Of a stretch of 43,484 nucleotides of DNA, positions 1-9,670 are shown in pieces. The stretch is from Mycobacterium sp. (GTDB lineage: Bacteria; Actinomycetota; Actinomycetes; Mycobacteriales; Mycobacteriaceae), in contig JALHRH010000008.1 of NCBI GenBank assembly GCA_022841565.1, positions 1-43,484 on the forward strand, written 5' to 3'. The translations under genes were made by a program, and so were the position numbers. The notes beneath the pieces are model-generated. The model did not search any database. It was not told where the DNA came from and saw nothing but the letters and a program-made list of their open reading frames with translations. Each line of letters starts with the position of its first letter. Position 1 is the first letter of the stretch.

Positions 1-510
1 GGCGCCACTCCGCAGTACGGGCAGCCGCCCCAGTACGGTCAACAGCCCCAGTACGGTCAACAGCCCCAGTACGGTCAACAGCCCCAGTACGGTCAGCCGC
101 CGCAATACGGCCAGCCTGGCCAGCCGGGCCAGTACCCGCAGCCGCCGTACGGTCAGACCCCTCAGGGTCCGAAGCGTTCCAAGGCGTTGATCGGCGGCGT
201 GGTCGGCGGGATCGCCCTGTTGTTTGTGATCGTCATCCTGGTACTCGGCTTCGTGGTGCCCGGCTTCTTCGTCACCACCAAACTGAACGTCAACAAGGCC
301 AACACCGATGTGCAGTCGATTCTGACCGACGAAGCCAACGGCTACGGCGCAAAGAACGTCAAGGACGTCAAGTGCAACGGCGGTTCAGACCCGGTGGTGA
401 AAAAGGGCGGCACCTTTGACTGCACCGTGAGCATCGACGGCGCGAACAAACGCGTCACGGTGACTTTCCAGGACGACAAGGGCACGTACGAGGTCGGCCG
501 GCCCCAGTAG
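1..510 (+). CDS. DUF4333-type membrane protein with N-terminal PQYGQ-rich repeats (Rv2091c-like), 5' end outside window
   Basis: Frame 1 is open from base 1 ([21 protein letters not shown]...) into the 187..510 ORF. One TM helix ([27 protein letters not shown]) is followed by a DUF4333-like domain ([25 protein letters not shown]). Confidence 0.85.
   Translation, partial: GATPQYGQPPQYGQQPQYGQQPQYGQQPQYGQPPQYGQPGQPGQYPQPPYGQTPQGPKRSKALIGGVVGGIALLFVIVILVLGFVVPGFFVTTKLNVNKANTDVQSILTDEANGYGAKNVKDVKCNGGSDPVVKKGGTFDCTVSIDGANKRVTVTFQDDKGTYEVGRPQ
10..130 (+). repeat. 18-bp coding tandem repeat (cagccccagtacggtcaa; encodes QPQYGQ)
   Basis: Near-identical 18-bp units at 25-42, 43-60, 61-78 and 79-96, with degenerate flanking units. 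Confidence 0.9.
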
Positions 511-1461
511 TTACAGCGCGTCGAGAGCTTTTTGCAGGCGAGAGATAGAGGATCCGACGCCGTACCGGGTGGCCAAATCAGCGGTGCGTTTGGGGTTGGC
601 CGCGTGCAATGGCAGCGCGTCGGTAGGCGTGGAGAGCGTGACGGGCGCGTTGGTGGCCACGCGCACCACCGTTCCGGCCGCCTGGATGTAGTCCGTCGCG
701 GACTTCAGTTTGGTGCGTATGCCCCTGGCCATCTTTGACTTTGGATCTTCGGCGGCTGCCACGATTAGCTCAAGTGAGCCGTGCTGGGCGAGCAGCGTGG
801 CTGCGGTCTTTTCGCCGATCCCGGGCACGCCCGGCAGCCCATCCGACGGATCGCCGCGCAGCAGCGCCAGTTCGGCGTAGGCCGGGCCGGCCCTCTCGAC
901 CGGTACCCCGTACTGTTCGGCGACCTCGGTAGGCCCGAACAAGGTGGCTTTGGACAGTCCGCGGCCCAGGTAGAGCACCCGGACGGGGACTGGTTCGTCG
1001 GAGACGACCTGCAGCAGATCGCGGTCCCCGCTGACAACCACCACCGGGTCGTTGCGTTCCTGGGCCGCCAGTGTGCCCAGCACGTCGTCGGCCTCGAAAC
1101 CGGGTGCACCGGCCGTCGGGATTCCAAATGCGTCCAACAATTCGATGATCATGTCGACCTGGGGGGTGAGTTCGTCGGGCACTTCCTCCACATCGGGCTG
1201 GCCAGCCGGTTCTTCCTCAGCTACTCGGTGCGCCTTATAGGACGGGATTAGGTCGACGCGGAATTGGGGCCGCCAATCCAGGTCCAGGCACACCGCCAGC
1301 CTGGTGGGTTTGTGCTGCGTGATCACCACCGCCATCGAGTCGATGAACCCGCGGACGGCGTTCACCGGCCTGCCGTCGGGGGCGGTGATTGATGACGGCA
1401 CGCCGAAGTAGGAGCGAAACCACATGCTGGCGCCGTCCAGCAGCAACAGGGGAGCGGGCAT
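511..1461 (-). CDS. 5'-3' exonuclease (Rv2090-like, FEN/PolA N-terminal exonuclease family)
   Basis: [24 protein letters not shown]...; [22 protein letters not shown] and [18 protein letters not shown] motifs of the 5'-3' exonuclease/H3TH domain. Internal ATG at 1461 taken as start. Confidence 0.88.
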   Translation of the reverse strand: MPAPLLLLDGASMWFRSYFGVPSSITAPDGRPVNAVRGFIDSMAVVITQHKPTRLAVCLDLDWRPQFRVDLIPSYKAHRVAEEEPAGQPDVEEVPDELTPQVDMIIELLDAFGIPTAGAPGFEADDVLGTLAAQERNDPVVVVSGDRDLLQVVSDEPVPVRVLYLGRGLSKATLFGPTEVAEQYGVPVERAGPAYAELALLRGDPSDGLPGVPGIGEKTAATLLAQHGSLELIVAAAEDPKSKMARGIRTKLKSATDYIQAAGTVVRVATNAPVTLSTPTDALPLHAANPKRTADLATRYGVGSSISRLQKALDAL

Positions 1462-1501
1462 GCCGATAATCCTGCCAGGCCGTCCGATTAGCCTGGCTGC
1501 C

Positions 1502-2629
1502 ATGGATGCTGACCGATTCGAGGCCGAGGTGTATGCCCGACGGCTAGGCGCTGCCGCCGAGTTGGCCTCTCGGGCGGGCCTGTCTGGTCTGGTGATCACG
1601 CCCGGCTACGACTTGCGCTATCTGCTCGGTTCACGCGCGGAGACGTTCGAGCGCCTCACCGCGCTGGTGTTGCCGGCTGCTGGTGAACCGACGGTGGTGC
1701 TGCCGCGGTTGGAGCTGGCCACGCTCAAGGAGTCCGCGGCGCAGGAATTGGGTCTGAGCGTGCGGGACTGGGTTGATGGGGAAGACCCGTATGCGTTGGT
1801 GGGCGCCTCGTTGGGTGGTGGGCCTGCCGCCGTGGCGGTCACCGATTCGATGCCGGCCCTGCACCTCTTGCCGTTGGCCGCCGAACTGGGGGTGATGCCG
1901 GTACTGGCGACCGACGTCCTGCGCGAGCTGCGGATGGTCAAGGAGTCGGCGGAGATCGACGCGCTGCGCGCTGCCGGCGCAGCCATCGATCGGGTGCATG
2001 CGCGGGTACCGTCGTTCCTGGTACCTGGGCGGACCGAAGCCGACGTGGCCGCGGATATCTCCAAAGCCATTGTGGCCGAAGGGCATTCGGAGGTGGCCTT
2101 TGTGATCGTCGGGTCGGGCCCGCATGGCGCCGACCCGCATCATCGATATTCGGACCGCGCGCTGGCCGAGGGCGACATCGTTGTCGTCGACATCGGCGGT
2201 GTGTATGCGCCCGGTTATCACTCGGATTCCACCCGCACGTACAGCATCGGCCAGCCGAGTTTGCAAGTGGCGCAGCAGTATTCGGTGTTACAGCGGGCTC
2301 AGCGCGCGGCCTTGGAGGTGGTGCGCCCAGGCGTAACGGCTGAGCAGGTGGACGCTGCGGCTCGCGACGTGCTGGCCTCGGCTGGCCTCGCGGAGTATTT
2401 CGTGCATCGCACCGGGCACGGGATCGGGTTGTGCGTGCATGAGGAGCCTTACATCGTTGCCGGCAATGATCTGCCGCTGGCTGCGGGCATGGCGTTTTCG
2501 ATCGAGCCGGGCATCTACTTTTCGGGGCGCTGGGGTGCTCGCATCGAGGACATCGTGGTAGTGACTTCGGACGGTGCGATGTCGGTCAATAACCAGCCGC
2601 ATGAGCTCGTTGTGGTGCCGGTGTCCTGA
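1502..2629 (+). CDS. pepE: Xaa-Pro dipeptidase PepE, M24 family
   Basis: M24 metallopeptidase residues: [56 protein letters not shown]. Start taken at MDADRFEAE. Confidence 0.88.
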   Translation: MDADRFEAEVYARRLGAAAELASRAGLSGLVITPGYDLRYLLGSRAETFERLTALVLPAAGEPTVVLPRLELATLKESAAQELGLSVRDWVDGEDPYALVGASLGGGPAAVAVTDSMPALHLLPLAAELGVMPVLATDVLRELRMVKESAEIDALRAAGAAIDRVHARVPSFLVPGRTEADVAADISKAIVAEGHSEVAFVIVGSGPHGADPHHRYSDRALAEGDIVVVDIGGVYAPGYHSDSTRTYSIGQPSLQVAQQYSVLQRAQRAALEVVRPGVTAEQVDAAARDVLASAGLAEYFVHRTGHGIGLCVHEEPYIVAGNDLPLAAGMAFSIEPGIYFSGRWGARIEDIVVVTSDGAMSVNNQPHELVVVPVS

Positions 2630-2825
2630 GCCTCAGCCGTCACATCTGTCCCAAAATCCGGGGCGCACCTTCGTCTGAAACTCGATAGCGCATGCGATAT
2701 CACACTCTGGACGCGGTTCGTGGTGCCGGTTTCCTGGGCCTCAGCTGTCACATCTGTCCCAAAATCCGGGGCGCACCTTCGCCTCAAACTCGATAGCGCA
2801 TGCGATATCACACTCTGGACGCGGT
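2612..2825. repeat. Two-copy tandem direct repeat, period 108 bp
   Basis: 2612-2717 and 2720-2825 align at offset 108 with only a handful of substitutions; both contain cacatctgtcccaaaatccggggcgcaccttcg..aaactcgatagcgcatgcgatatcacactctggacgcggt. Confidence 0.95.
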
Positions 2826-5012
2826 CGCCTTCGCTGCTAGAAACCATGCGAGATGGTAGTTGGCGATCACCTTGTCGCCGGTCACGAGAGCATCGATAGC
2901 GGCGAGCAGCTGCCAATTGCCCACATCATGGGCATCTACTCCGTCGGGATAGCTGTCCAGGACACGCTTGCCGATATTCGCCAAGTGCTCGTGCAGCAGG
3001 TCGATCTCGGACTCCAATACGCCGGTGCCGGCGGAGGCTGCCTTGGCCAAAGTGTGGGCCAGCCGAGGTAATCCGTCGCGCCACTGGGTCGCCTGGCTGA
3101 GCTCCCAGCCGAGATCGCTGACGGCTGGGGCGGATCGGGGGCGCGGCGATGTCGGCAGTGGCTCTTCGTCGGGCAGGAGGTGAATTGGGGTGTAGCTAGC
3201 AGTGACGGTGGCATTACCCAGTAGCGTCTCCAGGTTGCCGCGCCGCCGTGCGGGCGTCAGCAGAGTCACCGCCGACGGCAGGTCGACGCCGGGCGGGATC
3301 CAGCCGCTGGCCAGATCAGTCACCAGCACCGTCGTGTTGTCGGCGTGGTCGCCGACGGCCCAGGCCAGGCGCGGCTGCTGGCGGGCGACGGCGGTGACCA
3401 AGCGCTGCAATCGTTTTCGCGCGGTGGCATCAGCCGAGGCCGTTCCGGTTGCCGCTCCGGTTGCCGTGGCCGCGACGGCTTGGGCTCCGAGTGTCGACGG
3501 TTCTGGTGGGGGAGCGGACGGGGTAGTTTGGCGTACGACTGCCGGCTGGTTCGCGGCGGACTGGCCGGCAGACGGTGTCACCGGCGCGGAGCTCGGGGTG
3601 GCTGATGCCGGTAAGGGTGTGCTCGGTGGTGCCTGCGGGGTGATCGTTGTTGAGACGGTAGGCCGCAGATCGGAGCCGTAACTTGGTAGCGGGCCCACGG
3701 CTTGCGGCGTGACCGGGGGTGAAACTGACGGCGACGCAGCAACTATCGGTGCAGGCGGCGGTGCCTCCACGAGCGGTGCGTGGTGGACTGGTGGCGGCGA
3801 ATCAACCACCGGCACGGGCATCTGCGGGTTGGCGGCTGCGGATGGGATTGTGGGTGTGGCATGGGCGACCTGTGGCTCCGTCGACGTCATTGCGGCTGAC
3901 GGCACCGCGTGGGCGGCTGCGGAGAATGGCGCGCTTGATTCCATGCCTTTGTTGAAGCTTTGGGCGAGTTCGGTGGGGGAGATGGTTGGAGCGTGGGGCC
4001 CCGCAACCGCCGAAGGGGTTGTGACCGGGCTGGTCAGTGGAGCTGTAGCGGCCAGCGGCGTCGGCGCGGAAGTGGGTGAAGTTAACGCCGGCGGTGAGAC
4101 GGGCCCGCTGGGCACGCGTGCGATTGACGTAGGTGCCGGGGCTGGTGCTGAAACGATACGCGCCGGTGCCTTGAGATTGTTGCTCACGATCTGCCCGTTT
4201 AGCCCTGTGGCTGCGGCTGAAGCGTTGGAACCAGTTGGCGGCAGCACCGCGTCCGTCTTCAAGTTGCCACTACTAACAATGTTTCCAATAGACCCTGGCG
4301 CATGTTCAGTCAACTGTGTAGTTATGGGTTCGGGAAGGTCGTTCGGAGGCGTCTTAAGGCTGTCACCCACGATGCCTGCTCGTGACCCTGGTTGTGTCGC
4401 CAGCGATTTCCTCACCTCTTCAGCCACGTTGTCGTCGGCTGGTTGACGAAATAGTTCAGCAGTATCGACCCCTTGCGCTTGCGCGAATTGACGAGCGGAT
4501 AATCCGTCGCCTTCTGCGTCGAGAATCCGTTGGATCGCATCGAGCACATTGCCAGAATATTTCGCCGCGGCTGCCTTGGCCAGAGCGCGATACCCATGAA
4601 TGGCCTCAGTTATCTTCATTACTTTGGCCGCAGTTGGTTCAGTTGAACTCTTTATGCGCTCTATCTCTTGATTCCCATCTGCGGCCAGGCTAGACAAATC
4701 TTGTCTGAGGTTTGTAACACTATCGAGTGCGGCAGTGTACGAGGCCTCCTTTATTGCGTTCTTTTCGCCGATCCGGCGAGCGTGGTTTTCGCCAGCGGTG
4801 AACCTATCTTGCAGATCCCGAGCAGTGTGACCACGTTGTTGATCGAGTTCGTTTGTGCGAGCCCCATGTAACAGATCGCAAAACTGCAAGAAATTATTCT
4901 TAACATTTCCTCGATTCGATTGTCCATGTACGAGTACCAATAAGTCCGTGTCGTCAGGCCACTGATCCCCCACCAATAATAGCGACCACTCTCCTCCTGG
5001 AAGATCCGTCAT
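2808..5012 (-). CDS. Rv2082/Rv3899c-like ESX-associated hypothetical protein (helical N-term, Pro/Ala-rich linker, conserved C-terminal DUF5632/DUF5631-like domains)
   Basis: 734-aa ORF. The C-terminal segment (RLQRLVTAVARQQPRLAWAVGDHADNTTVLVTDLASGWIPPGVDLP... GNWQLLAAIDALVTGDKVIANYHLAWFLAAKA) resembles the mycobacterial Rv3899c family. Confidence 0.75.
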   Translation of the reverse strand: MTDLPGGEWSLLLVGDQWPDDTDLLVLVHGQSNRGNVKNNFLQFCDLLHGARTNELDQQRGHTARDLQDRFTAGENHARRIGEKNAIKEASYTAALDSVTNLRQDLSSLAADGNQEIERIKSSTEPTAAKVMKITEAIHGYRALAKAAAAKYSGNVLDAIQRILDAEGDGLSARQFAQAQGVDTAELFRQPADDNVAEEVRKSLATQPGSRAGIVGDSLKTPPNDLPEPITTQLTEHAPGSIGNIVSSGNLKTDAVLPPTGSNASAAATGLNGQIVSNNLKAPARIVSAPAPAPTSIARVPSGPVSPPALTSPTSAPTPLAATAPLTSPVTTPSAVAGPHAPTISPTELAQSFNKGMESSAPFSAAAHAVPSAAMTSTEPQVAHATPTIPSAAANPQMPVPVVDSPPPVHHAPLVEAPPPAPIVAASPSVSPPVTPQAVGPLPSYGSDLRPTVSTTITPQAPPSTPLPASATPSSAPVTPSAGQSAANQPAVVRQTTPSAPPPEPSTLGAQAVAATATGAATGTASADATARKRLQRLVTAVARQQPRLAWAVGDHADNTTVLVTDLASGWIPPGVDLPSAVTLLTPARRRGNLETLLGNATVTASYTPIHLLPDEEPLPTSPRPRSAPAVSDLGWELSQATQWRDGLPRLAHTLAKAASAGTGVLESEIDLLHEHLANIGKRVLDSYPDGVDAHDVGNWQLLAAIDALVTGDKVIANYHLAWFLAAKATASRV

Positions 5013-5533
5013 TTGCAGGAATCTTCGATTTTCAGAGTTTCTTGATCCGTAATGCGTAATTGCGGATTTAGTTCGGTATCATCTAATTCCGCCAAGTAAT
5101 CGATAGCCAGCTCTCGAAATGCACTGGCGAGCTTACGTACTGCCGCTGCGAGGTCGGTGGGCGTCGCAGGCTCTTCGCCAAGCTTTGCTAGCAGGTAAGT
5201 GCCGCCGATGGCGAGTGCTTGCCGTCCGCTGGTGGCAATGGCGAGACGGGTGGTCGGATCTTCGCTGCTTCGGCCGGAGGTTAGACCCACGGCACTATGC
5301 ACCTTTGCGTAAGCAGCACACACCTTCGACTTGGCATCCGCGACCTGCTGGCTCGAGTACGTCGGTGCCGGCGGCGGCTCGTTTTTCGGCAGCGGCCGGA
5401 ACCACGCACCAAGCGCGATACCAATCGCAAGTAGAGCGATTCCAAGCGACAGAAGCGATAGCCCGCGCGAGGGTCGACTACCTGCAGACTGCGCTACAGG
5501 TGCCCATGCTGGTGGGGGAGGCACATTCGACAC
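5009..5533 (-). CDS. Single-TM, extracytoplasmic helical hypothetical protein
   Basis: 174 aa; Pro-rich N-term, TM LSLLSLGIALLAIGIALGAWF, then a helical domain. ATGA overlap with the next gene at 5009-5012. Confidence 0.75.
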   Translation of the reverse strand: MSNVPPPPAWAPVAQSAGSRPSRGLSLLSLGIALLAIGIALGAWFRPLPKNEPPPAPTYSSQQVADAKSKVCAAYAKVHSAVGLTSGRSSEDPTTRLAIATSGRQALAIGGTYLLAKLGEEPATPTDLAAAVRKLASAFRELAIDYLAELDDTELNPQLRITDQETLKIEDSCK

Positions 5534-5659
5534 GCCTGGATCGTATCGTTCCTGTCAGAATCCGCCAGTCAGACTTTGCCAACCGATCTAGTGTATGTCG
5601 GCTGAGCACTGGTTCATCGTCTTTAGAGATCGTGAATCAGATTTGCTGAGCCGGCGCAC

Positions 5660-6604
5660 TCAGCCACCCTCGTCATCGCGTTTGACGTCCGGTAATGCAA
5701 TGCGCCGAGTCGCGACCGGTTTCCCGTCAACTCGTTTGGTGACCGCGGGCAGGGGCGGCGGCGTGGTAATCCGTCCTTGTACCGGCGCGCCGTTCTTTAC
5801 TGTCGGCCCCACGATGCGCTTGGTGTCGGGCTTGTGCTCACCGGTTGAGCCAGCCGCCCCCTGCATGCCTCCGGGCGGCATCATCGGCATTGCGCCCATA
5901 GCCCCGCGCTGGCCCGGCGCCGACTCGGGTGCGGGGGATGGCGTCGACGTCACAACCTGCGACGACGCGGGAACGGTGCCGGCCGAGGGAGTCGGTGGCG
6001 GTCCCAGCATCGCCGTCGGTGTGGTCCCCTCGATACCTCCACCACCACTGCCGCCGCCGCCGGCTCCGGAGAACTCCCCGCCTCCGCCGCCCAGATCGCC
6101 CTCGGCCCCGACCAGCTCTGCGGGTGCGTCCGAAGCTGCGCCCGCGCCCTGCTGCATCATGCCCATCCCGGCCTGCATAGCCTGCTGACCGGCCTGAGCG
6201 AGCTGCTGGGGGATTTGGCTCAGCGGCTGCAGCACGCCACCGAGGACGCCGGCGATTGCTCCGGCAACTCCGGAGGCCATTTGCGGCATCTGCTGCATCA
6301 TCTGGCCCATCTCGCCCGAACCACCAACGCCCGCCAACTGCGCAGCGGCCTGCTGCTCATTGGCCGGAAACTTGGCCAGTGCGTCGGAGGTCTTGGCCTC
6401 GCGCTCGTCATGGCCGGCCAACGCCTGGTTGTAGTCGGCGGGGTCGCCCACATTAGCCGCGGCGCCCAGTGCTTTCAGCAGTTGGCTGATACTCGAGGCC
6501 CCGGTCGCCAATTGGTCGGGGGTGATCATCGGCGGTGGTGGGATCCCCAGCAGCTGTGACAGCTGACCAAGGATGATCCGCAGCTGGTCGTCGTCTCCGC
6601 TCAT
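5660..6604 (-). CDS. Rv2083-like conserved mycobacterial protein, 314 aa, Gly/Met/Gln-rich (ESX-associated type)
   Basis: MSGDDDQLRIILGQLSQLLGIPPPPMITPDQLATGASSISQLLKALG...GEMGQMMQQMPQMASGVAGAIAGVLGGVLQPLSQIPQQLAQAGQQAMQAGMGMMQQG. Confidence 0.7.
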   Translation of the reverse strand: MSGDDDQLRIILGQLSQLLGIPPPPMITPDQLATGASSISQLLKALGAAANVGDPADYNQALAGHDEREAKTSDALAKFPANEQQAAAQLAGVGGSGEMGQMMQQMPQMASGVAGAIAGVLGGVLQPLSQIPQQLAQAGQQAMQAGMGMMQQGAGAASDAPAELVGAEGDLGGGGGEFSGAGGGGSGGGGIEGTTPTAMLGPPPTPSAGTVPASSQVVTSTPSPAPESAPGQRGAMGAMPMMPPGGMQGAAGSTGEHKPDTKRIVGPTVKNGAPVQGRITTPPPLPAVTKRVDGKPVATRRIALPDVKRDDEGG

Positions 6605-6731
6605 CGCTTCCCTCCGAGTATCTGATTCTCCGCCGGAAGCAGGGACGTCTCGGCTTGTCTTCGGCAGCAGGTACAGCCGCGATGCTATCGCTGATCGGCC
6701 GTCAAAGTTATTCAGGTTCGCTGGACAGTAA

Positions 6732-9086
6732 TTACTTCTTCAGCGGGTCGGCGTCGTGTATGACCGCGTTGTAGCGGTTGATCATGTACATGTCGGGCAT
6801 GACCGGCCGACCCAAGTCATCGCCGTAGATTCGCGTAAATGTGTTGATCAGTGCTCGACTTAGGGCCCCGTCGTAGGCCCCGGACTCCACGGGAATACCT
6901 CGGCTTAGCAGTGCATCTGGATCCCCGATCCGTCCATCGATCATGTACTGCTGTGGGACGCCTTCCACGCGTTGCCCGGTGGCGATCAACGCGTTGAGTA
7001 TCTCGCGGTCCGCGTGACCAATTGACATGGCAGGCAGCAGGTGATCGGTGGGCAGCGTCGCTCCGACCGGTGCTGAGCCCAGAAAGTCACCTTCCATAAG
7101 TTGGCTATCGATACTGATGGCCGGGCCTAGGTACGAGCCGACCGTGGGAATTAGGCCCGCCGCCGCGCTGACAAACTTCGTGCCCGCTTCGTACGCTGTC
7201 TTCTTGCCGTCGTATTCGGCGCGTTGGGCCGCTTCCGCGGCCATGTGATGATTCTCGACGTCGGCTTGGACCGCATTGTGGATTCCTGAGTTGACCAACC
7301 CGCGCAAAGTCATGGCGTCGTGCAGATCGGCGTTATAGCTGTCCAAATTGGGGGCGTGACTGGCAAGTGCCTGTGCGTAGCCCCCTTCAGCGGTAAGCGC
7401 CTGACGGTCCGCGAGGCCGTTGAAATAGTCCGAAGCCGTTTTGTCCGTACTTATCACCGAGAAGATGCCCTTGGCAACCGGCATCCTGCCGCTGTCGCCG
7501 TCCTCCCCATACGAATCAGGGGGGAACCCGAACTCCGGCAAAGCGCCATGCGTTCCGGCAATGTTGCTGAGATACGGCGCGAGTCCTCGTGCCATGCCCT
7601 GGACCAGGTTCGGATTCACTTCGCCGAGCGTTCTATTGCCGGGCAGCTGCAACAGTTCGTGTTCGTTGGTCCCGAGGTATGAGCCATAAGCAGCCGCCGT
7701 CTCACCGGCGAGTCTGGCCTCAGGGCCATGAGCGGCCGCTTCGGTCCAATCAAAAAGCGAGGCAATAGATTGCCCGTTGTCCGACCAGAAGTGATGAGTA
7801 ACGTTCCGTAAGAACGTGTCATGGTCTGGCCCAGTCAGCAATTGGTGCACGACTTGGTGATCGGGCGCCACCGCCGACATGACGTTGGAGACCACCGGGT
7901 CCAACCACGGGTCCCGGCCCAGATTTTCTCCTTGGCTGGCGCGGTCGAGTGACCAAAACGGAACTCTCATCATCGCGGATCCCTTACGGATCATCCCGCG
8001 ATCCAACTCTGTACTTCTTTGGAAAGCCGGATTCCCGTCCTTGACGATTCGCGCAATCGTGTTCATGTCACGGGCGTAAATCAGTCCGGAGGCGGTCAAA
8101 GCGCGTTGTACGTCCTCCGGCAGCTGCGCCGCACCGCCTTTCACCACCTCGGTCCCTTGCACGGCACCAGGTTTCAGTTCGGTCCGGGGGAACGCGAGAG
8201 TGGGGTTGCTCATGAGCTGCCAGGAGTTGGCGATCATTTCGTGTTGGTCACCTAGCCGCTGTTCCGCAGTCTGCAGCGCATCGACGGACATTCCGTGTTG
8301 TTGCGCCTGAAGTTGACTGAGCACTGCGGCCTGCTCGGCGGTCAGCGGCTTCCGTCCGGCTCGCTGGTCGGCGGTGATCGAGTTCAACACAGAGTTCACT
8401 TGCGACGCTGCCGTCTTATCACCGGCAAGCGCTGCGTGAACATCTCGTTCGGCTTGGGCAGGCGACTCGGGCGCTATGCCGTCCACGGCCACCACGGGGG
8501 CCGCATCGTAGCCATCCTCTACCTGAATCTGGGTCAGCAACCGATGCAACAGCTGTGAGTACATCTCCCGGGTGTGCTCGACGTCATGCAGGGCTGCGGT
8601 GGTTTCGTCAATCGCCTTCTGCTCGAGGTCATCAATGGTGTCGTCGAGGGCCATCTCGTGTGCCATGGGCAGACTATGAGAGTTCAACAGCGCGTGAGCT
8701 TCGTCAAGTTGGTGATCGAGCTTCTCCAGCCGACCCTCCAACACCCCGATCCGGCCCGCGGATGCTCGCTGTGCCTCAGCCAAGGTCGCCGCAACGCTTT
8801 CCAGGTTGACCGCGATCTTCGGTAGCTGCACCGCCTGCACGCCCAGGGAACCCGTCGCGCGCTGCACCTCGGCCGCGTCGTTGATCGGATTATCGCCGTT
8901 CTCCCGGTTCCAGGCCTCCTCGAACCGACGACGTGCTTCGCTGAACGCCAACTCAGCCTCCGTCGTTACTTGCCCGGCGTCGTGAAAAGCCTTGGCCAGC
9001 AGCGAAATCTGTGCTGGGCGACCGCTCTGAAGACTCCCGTTGATTGCCCACGGGTCACCGCCGGCCTCGGTGATCAGTTGTGCCAC
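6732..9086 (-). CDS. Large helical 'TPR repeat region-containing' protein (Rv2079-like)
   Basis: Start taken at GTG 9086 (VAQLITEAGGDPWAINGSLQSGRPAQISLLAKAFHDAGQ); the track start is 9110. Architecture is typical of ESX-associated helical proteins encoded downstream of DUF2563. Confidence 0.7.
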   Translation of the reverse strand: MAQLITEAGGDPWAINGSLQSGRPAQISLLAKAFHDAGQVTTEAELAFSEARRRFEEAWNRENGDNPINDAAEVQRATGSLGVQAVQLPKIAVNLESVAATLAEAQRASAGRIGVLEGRLEKLDHQLDEAHALLNSHSLPMAHEMALDDTIDDLEQKAIDETTAALHDVEHTREMYSQLLHRLLTQIQVEDGYDAAPVVAVDGIAPESPAQAERDVHAALAGDKTAASQVNSVLNSITADQRAGRKPLTAEQAAVLSQLQAQQHGMSVDALQTAEQRLGDQHEMIANSWQLMSNPTLAFPRTELKPGAVQGTEVVKGGAAQLPEDVQRALTASGLIYARDMNTIARIVKDGNPAFQRSTELDRGMIRKGSAMMRVPFWSLDRASQGENLGRDPWLDPVVSNVMSAVAPDHQVVHQLLTGPDHDTFLRNVTHHFWSDNGQSIASLFDWTEAAAHGPEARLAGETAAAYGSYLGTNEHELLQLPGNRTLGEVNPNLVQGMARGLAPYLSNIAGTHGALPEFGFPPDSYGEDGDSGRMPVAKGIFSVISTDKTASDYFNGLADRQALTAEGGYAQALASHAPNLDSYNADLHDAMTLRGLVNSGIHNAVQADVENHHMAAEAAQRAEYDGKKTAYEAGTKFVSAAAGLIPTVGSYLGPAISIDSQLMEGDFLGSAPVGATLPTDHLLPAMSIGHADREILNALIATGQRVEGVPQQYMIDGRIGDPDALLSRGIPVESGAYDGALSRALINTFTRIYGDDLGRPVMPDMYMINRYNAVIHDADPLKK

Positions 9087-9088
9087 GC

Positions 9089-9403
9089 TTATGTAGCGGA
9101 GTCGCACCACACCGCCCGGACGCTCGCGGCGTTGTTCTCGTCCATGCTGGTGAACTCCGTAGCGGCCACGAACGCACTATGGCCGACGGTCGCAAGGATG
9201 TCCCTGTGTCCCAACAGCAGTCGCATGTGGTGAGCATGGATCACCCCCGTCGCTCCATGAAAAGCCTCGGCGGAGGCGAAGTCGCCGAACATCTGTGGCA
9301 CCAGCTCTCCTCGCGAAAGGTGTTCCGCCGCTTGATGTGCGTGGTCACCCGCGGATCGAGAGTCACTGCCGCCCGAGTGCAGCAGAGCAGAGTCGACGAA
9401 CAT
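9089..9403 (-). CDS. DUF2563 family protein (Rv2078-like)
   Basis: MFVDSALLHSGGSDSRSAGDHAHQAAEHLSRGELVPQMFGDFASAEAFHGAT...AATEFTSMDENNAASVRAV. Stop lies 3 nt upstream of the proposed GTG start of the next gene. Confidence 0.75.
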   Translation of the reverse strand: MFVDSALLHSGGSDSRSAGDHAHQAAEHLSRGELVPQMFGDFASAEAFHGATGVIHAHHMRLLLGHRDILATVGHSAFVAATEFTSMDENNAASVRAVWCDSAT

Positions 9404-9670
9404 CATCGCCCCTTCCGGTCGTCGGATCGTGGCGAGGCTAACCCGACGCAGACTGGCCCGCAATTCACCTTGGTACCACCCCGGTGGCCCCATGTTGTCG
9501 CTGCTAGGCGGGCAAGTGGAGTGCCAACCGATCTAGAGGCTGAAGGTGTCAAAGGGACTAATGAGAAAAAACTGAACTGGAGTGTTCAAAGTTTACAAAG
9601 TGATTTCAACACGCCCACGGTTCGACAACATTTCTCGTACCGACACCACAGCCGTGTCACTCTTGCGCGC

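Noticed and set aside
3202-4446. Long plus-strand ORFs (3202..3681, 3709..4446) opposite the 734-aa gene
   Set aside because: Mirror ORFs caused by high GC and Pro/Ala/Ser-rich codons on the minus strand; no domain-like sequence.
9080-9670. N-terminal extension of the Rv2075c-like ORF (start 9080)
   Set aside because: Antisense to the DUF2563 gene; the real start is MSSAPCARW (9671) with a signal peptide.
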